Shown piece after piece: positions 1 through 12,479 of a DNA stretch of 64,000 nucleotides. Source of the DNA: Salvia splendens. Lineage: Eukaryota; Streptophyta; Magnoliopsida; Lamiales; Lamiaceae. A program made the position numbers and the translations under genes. A model generated the notes under the pieces. That model was not told the DNA's origin. It did not search any database and saw nothing but the letters and a program-made list of their open reading frames with translations. The stretch spans positions 39,312,773-39,376,772 of the forward strand of contig NC_056035.1 in NCBI RefSeq assembly GCF_004379255.2. Direction: 5' to 3'. Each line of letters opens with the position of its first letter. Within the stretch, counting starts at the first letter, position 1.

Positions 1-497
1 TATATATACTCATTTAGGTCACGAAACATCGTGTACTGTTTGTGTAGAGGGGAGGACTCGAGCAACAAATTCTTCACATCATACGGTTTCAAAACCATGA
101 ACATGCGTTTAGATAGCTCATCGATCTCCTTATGGAGATCCTTTGCATCTTCCCGCTCAGTAAGATAAAGCATCTCCAATGTTTCCTTAGAATGTGGAGA
201 CGTCACTCCGACTAGAGCCTTGTTCTCACCGAGTGCTACCTCAATGGAGGGGTGTCGAGGCAGCACTCCGTGAGAAGAAGGCTCTCGTCGGAGTGGACGT
301 CTCCACATTCTAAGGAAACTTTGGAGATGCTTTATCTTACTGAACGTGATCAAAAGGATCTCCGTAAGGAGATCGACGAGCTGTACAAACGCATGTTCAT
401 AGTTCTAAAACCGAATGTTGTAAAGGATTTGTTGCTCGAGTCCTACCCTCTCCACAATCAGTACACGATGTTTCGTGGCCTAAAGGAGTATATATAT
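1..497. repeat. Long hairpin: inverted duplication of a coding fragment
   Basis: Positions 1-240 and about 258-497 are near-perfect reverse complements separated by a loop of about 17 bases. Read outward from the loop, both arms can be translated into closely similar peptides of about 80 residues sharing the motifs TSPHSKETLEMLYLTER and LKKEIDEL-like, KRMF, LLLES and QYTMFR. Both arms therefore come from one coding fragment. The right arm is open from 252 to 560, but only from a GTG and without a plausible start, so I do not call it a gene. Both outer ends run into TA-rich sequence and the left arm may continue beyond the window. A transcript would fold into a stem of about 240 bp. I do not recognise the parent protein. 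Confidence 0.75.
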
Positions 498-573
498 ATA
501 GATATATATTTGGGGAAGAAGACAACGTTTCTACTTGTTTTATTTATAACTATTTCGTGAGATTACATATTTA

Positions 574-1194
574 GGTCATCCGCAACGCTGTCTCTTCACC
601 GTCTCATCTCTTAACTATTCAAGAGCCTCATTGTACTTTTTACTCCATCTCTTAACTAAGAGACAGCATTTGCAACCCTCCATTTCTTATCCGTCTCTTA
701 ACCATCTCATCCCTTGACTATTCATTCAATTTCATTTTTTTTTTTATTTCCAACAAATTCAATTAATAAAAACACACTTCATTAAATAAAATAAAATTAC
801 AACTTAAAATTCTAAAAAAATTAAAAACCTCATTAATAAAATCCTAAAAAATTAAAAATACATAATTTAAATAAAAAAACATATTTTTTTATGATGGATT
901 AATTTGTGGGAATGATTTGAAAATGCGGGCGTGACATTTAATTTTTCCTGAATTTAAAAAAAACATTTTTCGGATAAAAACGGCGCCCACTCGCGGGCCG
1001 GCGAGTGGGCGTCATGGACGAACCGGAGCTTGCCACGTCGCTAATGCGGGTGGCGAGACATCTCGCGAGCTGTCCCTCCGGGATGGGCGTCTCTCCAAGA
1101 CGGGATGGAGACGGAAGGCTGCAACGCCGTCTCTTATCAGTCTCTTCTCTCCGCGACGAGATAAGAGACGGCTAAGGGATGCGTCGTGGATGGC
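574..1194 (-). mobile_element. Internally deleted PIF/Harbinger element
   Basis: The left end reads TTA then GGTCATCCGCAACGC; the right end is the complement of GCCATCCACGACGC. These are PIF/Harbinger-type terminal inverted repeats. The AT-rich left half (574-900) matches, in reverse, the 3' part of the element at 49684-51599. The GC-rich right half (about 970-1190, with the ACTCGCGGGCC-like block) matches its 5' part. No ORF remains, so it is a non-autonomous derivative in minus orientation. Confidence 0.7.
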
Positions 1195-3362
1195 ATTGTA
1201 TACGATGGATTTGATGATATGTATATACAGTACAAAGATTTGTTCGCTAGGCGATAGATTTGACCGCCTTATTTATAGCGGTTGCGTCTCTTTCATCTAT
1301 ATCATATTAATACATTTTCCTCTTTTCTCTTTCCTTCCTCTTTAGTACGTTATATTTCTCTATTTCATATTTTGATAATGTCACAAGATTTTAGGAGACG
1401 TTGTATTATTTATTAAGCAAAAAGAGAAAATATTATATTTACAATAAATGAGAAAACAATTCACCATGAACAATGTCGGATATTCGGGTGTTTGATTCAT
1501 CGGTTTCGAATCCTCGTGTTGGGTATACGAGTGTCTATAACACGCTTCGGGTCGGGTTCGGATATACTACGATTTTAACGGTTTTCGGGTATAGATACCT
1601 AATTTTTTGTGGCCAGATGACTGCAGTACCAGGATAGGTATCATAGTTTGAGTAGGAGAAAAGAAAAAGGAAGAAATTAAGGTGTAGTATAACATCATTG
1701 CATTAAGATGATATTGGTATAACACAAAAAAAAGGGAGTTCAATTACTTGATAATTCTCAGTTCATTTATACTTATATATTCGCATATCACCCCGAAAAA
1801 TTCATGATATATCTAATAAAAATATGACTTTCAACGAATTAAAATATGGTAATAAAATTATTTTAACTTCACATTTGTAAACGAATAGTAAGACAAAAAA
1901 GAAGTGAAGCAGAAGCATTTTTATTTTGTTTCATTCCAATTCAGAAAACGAACCACAAAGAGCAAAATTGCCTTTGTGATTTGGAAAGGGCAGCCACACA
2001 CATTTAACCACAAATTTAATAGTAGACGATTGCATTCACAATAATTGCTCCGACAACCCTAATAATATACTCCACTGCATATCAATTTCAATTATTGCCC
2101 ATAAGTTTTATATTATTTCATATCGTAATCACCTATATATATACGTACTTATATACATAATTTCTTTCTCTATCTATCAATTTTTAGGGATGACATGTAA
2201 AAATGAATCGAATTAAACGAAAATAATTATTAGGCTATGTTCGGATTCTTCGAATTTTCGCATGGATTGTTTTTTTTCTTTCAAAAATTGAATTTTTTAT
2301 TTTGGTCGCATTGATTTTTCAATAAAACAAAAAAAATTCAAATCATATAAGACTACATAATTTTATTTAAACAAAAAATTATCCAGAAAATATTTTAGTT
2401 AAATATTAGTATGTCCATAAATTAGTAGAAATTTTATTATGAATCTTCGAATTTCTTTTGGAAATTTTTGAATATTTCAAAATTTTAGAGTGGATTTGGA
2501 TTTACGCCTATTTCAGAATGGTTTGAATTTGTAAGTCAGATCTTTAGATAGATTGGGCAAAGCTCCCGGTAATATAAAGGTTATTTCATTTTTAATTAAT
2601 CTTTGGAAGTCGAATTTATATTATTTTATTTTTTGAAAGTCGATAAATAATCGGATCTTTGAAAGTCGAATTTATATTATTTTATTTTTTAATCTTTTTA
2701 GATACAAGACATAAATTCTATCGCGATAAAATATGAATAGTATTCTAGTGATTATAGAAAATTTATGCGCATAATTATATTTGTGCTACCAAAATAAAGG
2801 CTATTTCCTATCCACTAGATTTTTCAGCTTTTAGTAATAGGACCACAAAAGTAGATATCACATGAGATATCTGTGGGTGATGGACCAAGGGAATTAATTT
2901 GCATATATTTGTGTGTTTATTTTATTTTATTTAATCTAGTAGATCTCATATCTATCTCTGTCTTATTTAAGTTTTAGAGTATCTTTTAAGTTCAGATACA
3001 ATTTTTTTGTTGATTTAGTAATCTTTCATGCTAGCCGTACAAATATTTAGATAAAATTGAGATATTATGATTTGATTTGTGGCTAGAAATCGTGATTATA
3101 TTTGATGAGTCCCATTATATGCAAATCCGCTCCTTATTGCCGAACCGAATTAGGGTTTTTAGATCTAGTTTTTTATGGATGAGATGCGTAAATTTATAAA
3201 TTATTTTCGTCTTCATCACGAGCCTATTTTTCTCCAGCTCAGGGCAAATAAGTCATGCTAATATATTCAGAGGATTTAATTTTATTCCAGTGGGTTTTTA
3301 CTTCGTTCCAATAGGATTATTACTTCATTCCAGTACGTAAAGACAGTTTCACTTCTTTCTCT
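1195..3362. other. AT-rich intergenic DNA, no gene seen
   Basis: No supported ORF or RNA gene. There is a short GGGTCGGGTTCGG-type block near 1540, resembling hAT-derived sequence, and a short direct repeat near 2590-2690 (CTTTGAAAGTCGAATTTATA motif seen twice). Otherwise low-complexity AT-rich DNA. Confidence 0.6.
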
Positions 3363-4085
3363 CTACAATGTCTTGTTCTTTCTCTGTACAATGTCTATCA
3401 TCCACGGCCCATAAGTATCCTTTGGGACGTCCGTAGCAATTCCGCTCCCGCTCCCTTGGCTCAAATCCCTTTCCTCTTTATCCTTCGGCTTGCGGATACA
3501 GTTGACGTCTAAATGCCCGTACATACCACAAAGCTCGTTCAAGTTCTCATACTCCACTTTAAATTCCTCGCCGTCAATCGTGAATTTCGACACGAGCGGT
3601 TTCGTAAGATCAACATTTACTGCTATCCCCCTTTGCAGGTCGCTAGTATTGTAGTCGAGTCGTATCACAGAACCAACGGCCTCCCCAATGGCACTGATCA
3701 CGCTTGACACCCGAATCCAAACCGCTGTGGTCTGTGGGGAGCAATGATTCACCCGAAACGCCGTAGTCCAAGTTTGCACTTGGAGATAGCTTCCTGACAC
3801 CATCCATGGCCCTTCTAGCCTCGCCTCTAAGTAGTCCTCCTCCGCTGCAAACTCTACCAGAAAATAACCACAACCCATATCCACTACTTTGCTGCATTCA
3901 TGTTCCACAATTGACTCAATTTTAGGCACAATGACACTTGTATCCAATCGATCTCCCCAACAGATTCACTACCACTGAGATTTGCCTATGTTGGGCATGT
4001 TTCTCCTTGAGCCCCGTTGACTGCCGGAATTGGCCTTGTTCTATCAGTCACAATATCACCGGGCACTACCTTCACCCCACCCCTA

Positions 4086-5749
4086 TGTGACATCCCTAAC
4101 CCGAAACATTGCATCATTTTGCTTATTAATATGGTTTTATTTATTATTGCATATATAAAATGCTATTTGCATAATTATATATTATATATGTATAAGCGTG
4201 TATGTGTACGTGACCTTAAATAGATAATTTAAGTGTGTGCATATGTAATAATGCGTGTGTGTGCAAGGGAGTGTTTTAGTGCATGGAAATATATACATTA
4301 TATAGGAAATAATAGTGATCCTAAATTAATATATTACATATAATAGTAGTAGCATAGTTTGAAAATATAAATGTGTTAGTATGTACGTGGTAGTAGTTAA
4401 TAGTGCCACTAATCTTGTTGGACAAGTGTCAAAAAAAAAGTAAACTATATAGCATGCATGTTGCTATTTATTTTAATATTTATAATTAATATAAGTAGCT
4501 TTAAGTTATTTATTTTTCAATAACCGCCATGTGCGTATATATATGCGTAGAGTCAGTGAGCTTGAGGAAGTAAAAAGAAAAAGAAAAATAATACATAAGA
4601 AAAATAGAGATGAAGACGTAGATTGAAAAACAAAATTTTATGTAGTTATGCACTAAAATCAAATAGAATTGCCACTCTCGTATTCAAGGATCGAGGAACT
4701 GACTTAGGAGACAAATTCATAATTTGGGTTATCTATCTTAAGCAGGTGTGTATAAATCACACTTTTAATTTTACATGTGTTATGTGGTTGATTGTTATAT
4801 GTTGAATTGGAGTGAACTATTGGATTATATGGTGTGAAATTGATATGATTATGAATTATTTGATTTTGATGGTCGAATATGATATGAATATTTGATTGCC
4901 GAAATGGATATGTTTGTTTAGATATATTGGATAATTTGACGGAATATGATATGGATATGTTATTGGTGCAAAGGATATGTTTATGATACCAATTATGTGA
5001 ATCATTGGATTAAAGAGGATCTGTGACGATTTTGCCCTGGATCTGAAATCACAGTGGCCAGTGGGTATATTGGGACCTTCGGGTCGATCATATTGAGACC
5101 TTCGGGTCAAACATATTGGGACCTTCGGGTCAAATCATGGTGGGACCTCCAGGTCAAATCACAGTGGGACCTTCGGGTCAAATCATAATGGGACCTACGG
5201 GTCAATCATATCGGAAATCCCGGACAGATACCAGACTTGACTGTTACAGAATAATAAACTGAATAGAGTGGCATATGCATATGAATATGAAATGGTTTGT
5301 TTTAAAATTATGTTATATATGTTGTTTGTGATTATATGTATTGATAAAAGAATATGCTTGATGTTTGTATCATGTGAGATTAAAGGTGGAAATTTATATA
5401 TACTGAATTGTGTCTCATATAAACCACTAAATTTTTCAGGAATAAGATAGCGGTAAAGTTTTGACTGACATGGGTCATAGGAACTCCACGTGTTATCAGG
5501 TTTGACGGCTGACGCATATTGGCAATCTTCTCCTCCTCATCATTTTGCATGTAGATAAATGTATAGTATATAGAGTGGTGAGAGAGTTCCACTACTTTAC
5601 ATGATATTTTGAAATATATATATGATAAGTGTTGGTTTGGAACTTATATAATATCGGTATTCCAGGAATTATACATGTGTATTGATTGCTTTTATGATAA
5701 GGGATTTATTTATTATAAGAGTATAAGTCAGAGGGGTTGAGGTGTGACA
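4086..5749. mobile_element. Solo LTR of a Ty3/gypsy-like retrotransposon
   Basis: The segment starts TGTGACATCC, ends GGTGTGACA, and is flanked on both sides by the 5-bp duplication CCCTA (4081-4085 and 5750-5754). That is the signature of one LTR-retrotransposon insertion reduced to a single LTR. It has no coding capacity. It lies inside the LINE remnant, so it is younger than the LINE. It contains a tandem repeat at about 5040-5215. Confidence 0.8.
5040..5215 (+). repeat. Tandem repeat inside solo LTR (about 27 bp unit)
   Basis: About six copies of a unit containing GGGACCTTCGGGTCAAATCA, with small changes between copies (GACCTCCAGGTCA, GACCTACGGGTCA). The core GACC..GGGTC is itself an imperfect palindrome. 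Confidence 0.75.
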
Positions 5750-6247
5750 CCCTAGTTGCTATCTTCCACACCTGTTCCCGCCATGAGTCGATCTCGATAG
5801 TCAGAGAGCGGTGCTTCTTCCCTATGATTAACCTTCTTGGTTGCTCGAGTTTCTTCGGTGGACGGCGGCGGCGGTGGCCACTCATCCTGAAAGTTGGGAG
5901 CGCATCATCTTTGACTTCACATAGCTATAATTGATTTAGGGTCCTTTTGCAAGATAGCCACATATTTATGAGAGTGATGAGTGAGAGCCGAAAATAACAA
6001 CTATTGGGTCATGGTTTTTAGGTGAGGAGAGTACTAGAATCTTAGCCACTCATATGTAGCCACGTGTGAGAATGATTCCGGACATTTTTTGGATCCACCT
6101 GTGTTAAATTCGCATCTCCCTTCTCGATTCTCAGCATCTACTCTTAATCATCGCATGCCATCAGATGAACGGCCCAGATTTCCCCCTCCCACCACTATAA
6201 CATAGTCCCACGCAACAGAATCACAAAACCACCGAGATAGTAGAAAA

Positions 6248-6773
6248 ATGGAGGCCGCATTGGATTCTCCGCTGGAAGCTCTCGCCTTCAATTACCTGAG
6301 CTACGCCTTCCTCACCGCCGTCAACAACATTTGGGCGTGGCTCACCGTCGTCACCGCCGCCGTCAGCTTCTGGCGAATTAGGGTTTTATCGACTCCGATC
6401 GCCGCCGTCGCCGTGCCGGAGCGGGTGGAGGAGATTGCGGCGGCGGAGGAGGCTGCTCCGGCTAGATCAGCGCCGTGTGTGGTGGCGGAGGGGCAAGGGA
6501 TCACGAAGATGAAATTCAGCTTGTATTACGCGGAGGAGGTGGATTTTGGGGGCGATGACGATGACGGCGGCGAGAGTGAGGAGTGCGGCGGGGGGGGCGG
6601 CGGAGTTTGGGGGAGATTGGGAAGGGGTGATTGCGATGAGAATGGGGGATATGGGGTGGTACAGGTGGCAGGATAGGACGGTGTTGAGCGGCAACGTGGT
6701 GCGGTTGTGGGAAGGGCGGAGGAGGAGGAGACACGCGGCGGCGGAGGCGGTGGATGGTGGCTTCGTGTGCTAG
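6248..6773 (+). CDS. Small plant membrane-anchored protein, frame broken in a G-run
   Basis: ATG at 6248 opens a frame of 142 codons ending at 6676. Residues about 10-45 form a hydrophobic segment (LSYAFLTAVNNIWAWLTVVT) followed by SFWRIR, typical of small plant membrane proteins. Then comes an acidic, glycine-rich stretch. In the +1 frame from about 6598 to the stop at 6773 lies a much more protein-like end, with GDMGWYRWQD and SGNVVRLW. I recall such an ending for this uncharacterised family, but cannot confirm it here. The two frames meet at a run of eight G at 6590-6597; removing one G would join them. This is either a real frameshift or a homopolymer error. Function unknown. The gene is short and intronless. 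Confidence 0.6.
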
Positions 6774-7209
6774 GTGGGATAAATGATGACAGATTATAAA
6801 AAATTGTAAATATATTTTGTTTTTTTCGTGATTTAAATTAAATCAAATAAAAGCAGTAGTGGTCGTATTTTGTTGTTACAAACTAACATGGATTGGATCA
6901 TTTTGAGATTACACAGATTTGAATAATTGTGAATTGTTAGTGGAATGTTGAATTTAATGTAGAGCAAGAGGATGATCAAATATTATCACAATAAGTATTA
7001 ATACTATTAAACTTAATTATCCCAAAATCCATAATTAGAGTTTAATCTTGGTTATCCAGTGACCCGGTGACATATTGCGGTCGTCTATACTAAATATTGT
7101 ATTTTCTTCGATTGAGAAATAGTAAGATAATTAATTATTAAAGTGGAAAAACATTATATCAAACATTTGATAAATCATAAAACAATAATTTCTTAATTTT
7201 TCGTATGTA

Positions 7210-7447
7210 CTCCCTTCGTCTCACTTTAGGAGTCTCGGTCACTTTTGCGCACTCGTTTTGTAAAAATGATAATAAATAGTTACAATAGAGAAATGGTAAA
7301 GTAAGAGAGAGAATAAATTAGAGAAAAACTATTCTCAACATTATTCTCTCTCTTAATTTACCATTTTTCCACTTTAACTATTTATTATTATTTTTATAAA
7401 ATGTGTGCGCAAAAGTGATCGAGACTCGTAAAGTGGGACGGAGGGAG
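7210..7447. mobile_element. Stowaway-type MITE (238 bp)
   Basis: CTCCCTTCGTCTCACTTTAG at the left and its complement ending in CGGAGGGAG at the right, with TA on both sides (7208-7209 and 7448-7449). The two halves pair over most of their length. CTCCCTCCGTCCC is the classical Stowaway/Tc1-mariner terminus. Confidence 0.85.
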
Positions 7448-8309
7448 TATGAAATAGTAGTACATCCTAAATAGGGAGTACTGATAAAGATTGTGTCACT
7501 AAAATTGATTAGGTACACTGTACACATATAATAAGGATTAGAGAAAAACATGAAGCATTTCAAATCTAGGCAATACTTCATTGGCAAAATATGGAATAAT
7601 GGTATATGCTATAACGTGTGATGTTAATTAATTATGAATCGATTCATGTCTACATGCGGCGTACCAATACCTAGGGTGTGTATCAAGTAATGCCTATTAG
7701 GTAGGAAACATTTAATTGAAGTAACTTATTTTATTCCACATAACACATTAATCTACAATGGACATTAAGAGTATAAGTTTTTTTTAATAAAAATTGGTCA
7801 ATAATACTAACACCGTCCAATTAAAGATGACTCACTTTCCTTTTTAGTTTATCCCAACTAAGATAACCTATTACTAAAAATAGCAATAGCATAATGTTAA
7901 GAGAAATATCCGATCTCGCAGCCCATAACATATTCAACTAATGTCTAAACAACGAGACACAGGGTATTAGACCAACAAATTGATCACGAAATAAGGAATC
8001 AATACATATTTATAAGATTCTATGGCGTGATTATGACATGATAGGTTACACAAATTTCCAAAATGGGCAATGTGAAAGTGAACAGAAAATTACTTATTCA
8101 TACTGAAAAAAGTAGTAGCAGTAGAAGAATATAAATTGGTTTTTAGTGGGCCCATCTAATGCGGTAGACAGATCAGCCCAAGCTTCAAAATTTAATTAAA
8201 TTTTAGCTGAATAATATTGGATTGGGTTGGGCCTTTTTTTATGTATAGTCTTTTTTATGTAAACTTGTCCACATTTTCTCTTAGTCCGCCAGTAAATCCG
8301 TCGAATAAG

Positions 8310-9017
8310 TAGGGATGTCAATCGGGCTGGCCCATCGGGTTTTGGGCCGGCCCTACTCAGATTGCGGGTCAATCGGGTGCGGGCTAATCGGGTTGTAAAT
8401 TCTTTCGGGTTATAAAAGTTCATCCTAACCCTAAAAGCTCGGGTTTCGGGCTAGTCCGGCGGGTTAATCGGGTTGCTACCGATAAGATTAACATGCATCA
8501 ATCCAATAAATAATTATGAAAATTAGTTATATTCCTAAAATGTAAAATATTTAATTATGATAAATTTGAGATATATGGTCAAACTTAATCATAAACATGA
8601 TCAAATACTAATATTTGAGATATTTCGTGAAATTTTAATGCATGTTTTAGAAATTTAAATATTTTTAAGTGAATTTGAAGTTTTTAATTTATTTATCAAT
8701 TATTATACTAATAAAAATTCAATATATAATTTGTATATTTAATATAAAATTGAAAGTTATTTTTTTAGTTATCTATATTATAAAATTAATCAATGAAGTG
8801 TCGAATTAGGAGTAAAAAATAGAATAATAGAAATTTTATCGGGTTTTCAGGCCAACCCATCGGGTTTTTGGGTCTAGCCCTAACGGGTCGCGGGTTAATC
8901 GGGTGCGGGCTAATCGGGTTTTAGTTTTATCGGGCTAGAAATTTCCAGCCCTGACCCTATAAATTTGGCGAGCTATTCGGGCCAGTCCACGGGTTGCGGG
9001 CTACATTGATATCACTA
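8310..9017 (+). mobile_element. hAT-type MITE, copy 1 (708 bp)
   Basis: Termini TAGGGATGTCAAT and ATTGATATCACTA are flanked by an exact 8-bp duplication CGAATAAG (8302-8309 and 9018-9025), as in the hAT superfamily. The ends are rich in CGGGT/GGGCT motifs and the middle is AT-rich with no ORF. A second copy in the opposite orientation is at 56245-56962. Confidence 0.85.
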
Positions 9018-10333
9018 CGAATAAGTATTCTTTTGTTATTAAAGGTCTTTAGTATGTCGATAAATCCATTGGAATAGTTGTTTTTAAATTCCAAAATATA
9101 TTACTAAAAATAAGCGTTTTATCAATTGAAGTGTGGTTGGTCACGGCTGGACTTCTTTATGTATAATTGTTAAGCATAAAATCAGTTAGAAAAATATAGA
9201 GAAATTGACCTTAAAATAGAGAAAAATACAGAGAAATTGACGTCATTCAAATTGAAAATGTGTCGGCACATTCAGGAGTCTATCTTTAAGATTCTTTGTC
9301 TACTTTTACATTGTCATCAACTGTTAATGATTTGAGTGAGATCTAATATTTCACCTATCATCAATCTTATTAAACATTTTACATCCTATCCAATCAATTT
9401 ATAGGCCTTTTTCCACCTCTCTACTAGTTGTTGTGGACCTAAGCTAGCATTTATTTTTTAGTTGAGAATGGGATGCAATCAAACTATATACGTTGTCTAA
9501 TGAATTGGTACATACTCTATTACTCATTGTATGTTGCAATCGAACACAATAACTTACCTAACTAAACAATAATACTTCCGAGCCGAGTAAAGCATATATC
9601 GGTCTAAACTTGCCACGTTTCAGTTTTAAATATAGTTCATCTGTCATGTCATAACGTGTGATTTGCAAGCTATTGCACATGATAGTAGATTTGTCTAATG
9701 CACACTAATAAAAGTGGTTGCGGATTTTCATGATGCAAAAATGTTACAATCCTCAGTGTACTTATGGATGATATACTCTAAAATTATTTATGAAATAAGT
9801 TTAATTTTTTTTAAAAAAAACTAAAGGAATTTCCACATCAATTATACATATATGAGAGTATGAGTGAAGATGGGAAATTATCTGGCATATATGTGAATTG
9901 TGAAGTATGGACCATTGTTGGAATGCACATTATTTTATTTCTTCAAATTAATTGGCGGAGGCTTTTTCTATAAATCAAAGGGGACCCTTTGTCCCTATAA
10001 TTATTTCCCCTTAATCGAATAATATCGTTAAACTCAAATGTGAATGATTTCATGACTTTTGATTGGCTGGAAATCAAGAAAAATAGTACAAACAAAGAAA
10101 TTAAATGCCAACATAATTGGTTACAGGATGCAGCAATGCATTGTTGTATAATGACAGACTTGTCTCATGGAACTTCCACTTTCAAAATTAATTCAATTTA
10201 CATATATAACCTTCGTGAACCAATGTATGATCGATCATAATATAATTAATAGCACTATTTTTTTCTCTATTATGTATGTTAAAAAAAATTATTCAGAATA
10301 TAGCCGGTGATAGTTTTTGTAATTGAGATATAT
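9018..10333. other. AT-rich intergenic DNA, no gene seen
   Basis: I see no coding signal. An open frame at 10040-10240 has no recognisable motif, an AT-biased composition and no gene context. Confidence 0.55.
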
Positions 10334-11178
10334 GCCATATTTGGTTGACAAGAAAGTAAAGTTGCTAATGAAAATGATTCATGAGAAAATGAATCCCGGG
10401 AATATGATTCCTAATAACTGTACTTTCTCGTGTTTGGAAAATATCAAGATTTAAATATTTGATTTAAACACTAAACTAAAATTATACTCCTACTTATTAT
10501 TATTTTTATTTATAAAAAAATAATATAAAATTTTTAATAAATTATTAATTACAAATGATAATAATTATATTATTATATTTATTATTAGTTTAAATATGGA
10601 TTATTCGTCATAATATATAATAATATAATTGTAATTATAGTTACACGGAGCATTTATGATTATTATAATTATAATTACATGGAGCATTTATAATTATTAT
10701 AATTATAATATTTATTCAATTATAATATTACGGATATTATAATTGAATAAATTTTATAATTTAAAATTTCACTATGACTTTATTGATTAATTATTAATAA
10801 CAAATATATATAAGTACTACAATAATATTGTTATAATTATGATAATTTTAATTATTGTTATTTATTATACCATAATCAAGGATGGTTTATAATTTTAAAT
10901 TATTTTTAATACATTTTAATTAATAATAATAATAATAATAGTAATAATAAAAATATACTTATATTGCATTAAATATGTAAGAATCCTAAAATTTGGAAAA
11001 AGAACACCTAAGAAAAGTTAGGATTCAGAATTTTGAAAAGTTGTACTAACTTACTTTCTTTGTCTCGGGATTCTGATTACTTTCCCAGTCTGATTAAAAA
11101 CCGAAACAAACATAGTATTTTAAAATTTAAAGAATCAGATTACTTTCCCTGATAGAATTCTGGCAACCAAACATGGCC
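10334..11178. mobile_element. MITE-like element with GGCCATGTTTGGTTG termini
   Basis: The left end GCCATATTTGGTTGACAAG and the complement of the right end (GGCCATGTTTGGTTGCCAG) match each other. Sub-terminal AAGTAAAG and GATTACTTTCC motifs also recur in inverted order. The inside is very AT-rich, with a 36-bp unit repeated near 10640-10715 and a TAA-type microsatellite near 10920-10950. The target duplication could not be fixed, so the superfamily (Tourist/Harbinger or hAT) is open. Confidence 0.55.
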
Positions 11179-11286
11179 ATAATGCTATATATATCCTACA
11201 AAATCAGTAGTTGTTAATTGTTGTGAACAAAAAATCATGAATATATTATAAATGGCAATATCTTTTTGTTTCCTATTTTTTCTTAA

Positions 11287-12470
11287 GAGTGAACTTCAAA
11301 AATGGTCCATGAACTATGGGTTTATCTCGCACATAGTCCCTGGACTTTAAAAATATCGTCAGACATCTCTGGACTAAGGGTTATCTCGAAATTGGTCCTT
11401 TTGCCATTTTTTTATACGAAAATACCCTTTTGAGGGTTTAGGCAATTTAGTTTTTCTACACTTTTAACATTTTAAATCTGATATTATTTTAGTGATGTAC
11501 TAAATCTGATATTATTTCAAAATTTTCATTCTTCTTCCCTTTTGTCATCCTTCACTTTGTTTATTTATTTCAATATTACATTTAATTTTATAAAATTAAA
11601 TTTTAAATTTAGATTTTTAAATATCAATATTTTTTTATTAATTAAAAATATTAATTCATGGACACTATAAATATTGATTAAAACTATTAATTTTTATTAT
11701 TTAATATAATATTCAGTTGAATCGAAGAAGTACAAAAAAATAATATTAATTACAATGGAAAAATAAGAGCTATTCTACTTTGCCTTTGTTCGATTGTTAT
11801 AATTGTTTGTGATTATATATTATGAAGTTGACTAAAAATTTGATAATGCTAAAAATTTTATATAGGAGTATTTTGTTTAAATTTTCTAGTTAATTTTGAT
11901 TGTTTTCAAATAAATAAATGAGAATTATATCAGTCTTACATTAGTTGCATATTTATTTCAGAATAATCGTGTTATGTGATCTATTTATGATTAAAACTAT
12001 TAAATATTGACTAAAACTAAGTTGGCGTCGACGTACCTTATTGATTAAATATTAGACACTATCAAATATTGATTAAAACTATTAATTTTTGTTATTTAAT
12101 AATTTTAATAATTTATAAAAATTTATTGATATTTAAAAATCTAAATTTTAAATTTAATTTTATAAAATTAAATCTAATATTAAAATAAAGAAACAAAGTG
12201 AAGGATGACAAAGGGGAAGAAAAATGATAATTTTGAAATAATATCAGATTTAGTACATCACTTAAATAATATCAAATTTAAAATGTTAAAAGTTTAAAAA
12301 TACCAAATTGCCCAAACCCTCAAAAGGGTATTTTCGTATAAAAAAAATGGCAAAAAGACCAATTTCAAGATAAACCATTAGTCAAATGATGTCTGGCGAT
12401 ATTTTTAAAATCCAGGGACTATGAGCGAGATAATCCCATAATCCATGTACATTTTTTAAGTTCACTCCTC
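11287..12470. mobile_element. Mutator-like MITE with long terminal inverted repeats
   Basis: The left end GAGTGAACTTCAAAAATGG and the right end (complement GAGTGAACTTAAAAAATG) continue as inverted repeats for several hundred bases, including GAGGGTTTAGGCAATTTAG-type and AAATTTAGATTTTTAAATA-type blocks. Flanks TTTTCTTAA (11278-11286) and TTTCCTTAA (12471-12479) match at 8 of 9 bases, the size expected for Mutator. No ORF is present. Confidence 0.65.
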
Positions 12471-12479
12471 TTTCCTTAA

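Larger units (their letters stand above)
3363..5940 (-). pseudogene. LINE ORF1 remnant (DUF4283 / zinc-knuckle type), interrupted
   Basis: The minus-strand frame 3947-3363 encodes about 194 residues with the plant LINE ORF1 layout: YFLVEF and EGPWMVSGSYLQVQTW (DUF4283), VWIRV, IAVNVDLTKPL, VEYENLNELC, then a CGMYGHLDVNC knuckle. The first cysteine of the usual CX2CX4HX4C knuckle is missing and a stretch after VWIRV is deleted. The frame opens only at a TTG, so there is no genuine start. Upstream pieces (about 3948-4080 and 5755-5940) carry stops and are split by the solo LTR at 4086-5749. In the intact family the protein binds LINE RNA; this copy is dead. Confidence 0.65.

Noticed and set aside
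252..560. 102-residue plus-strand gene at the left edge
   Set aside because: Opens only with GTG in the hairpin loop, ends in low-complexity sequence, and is one arm of an inverted duplication.
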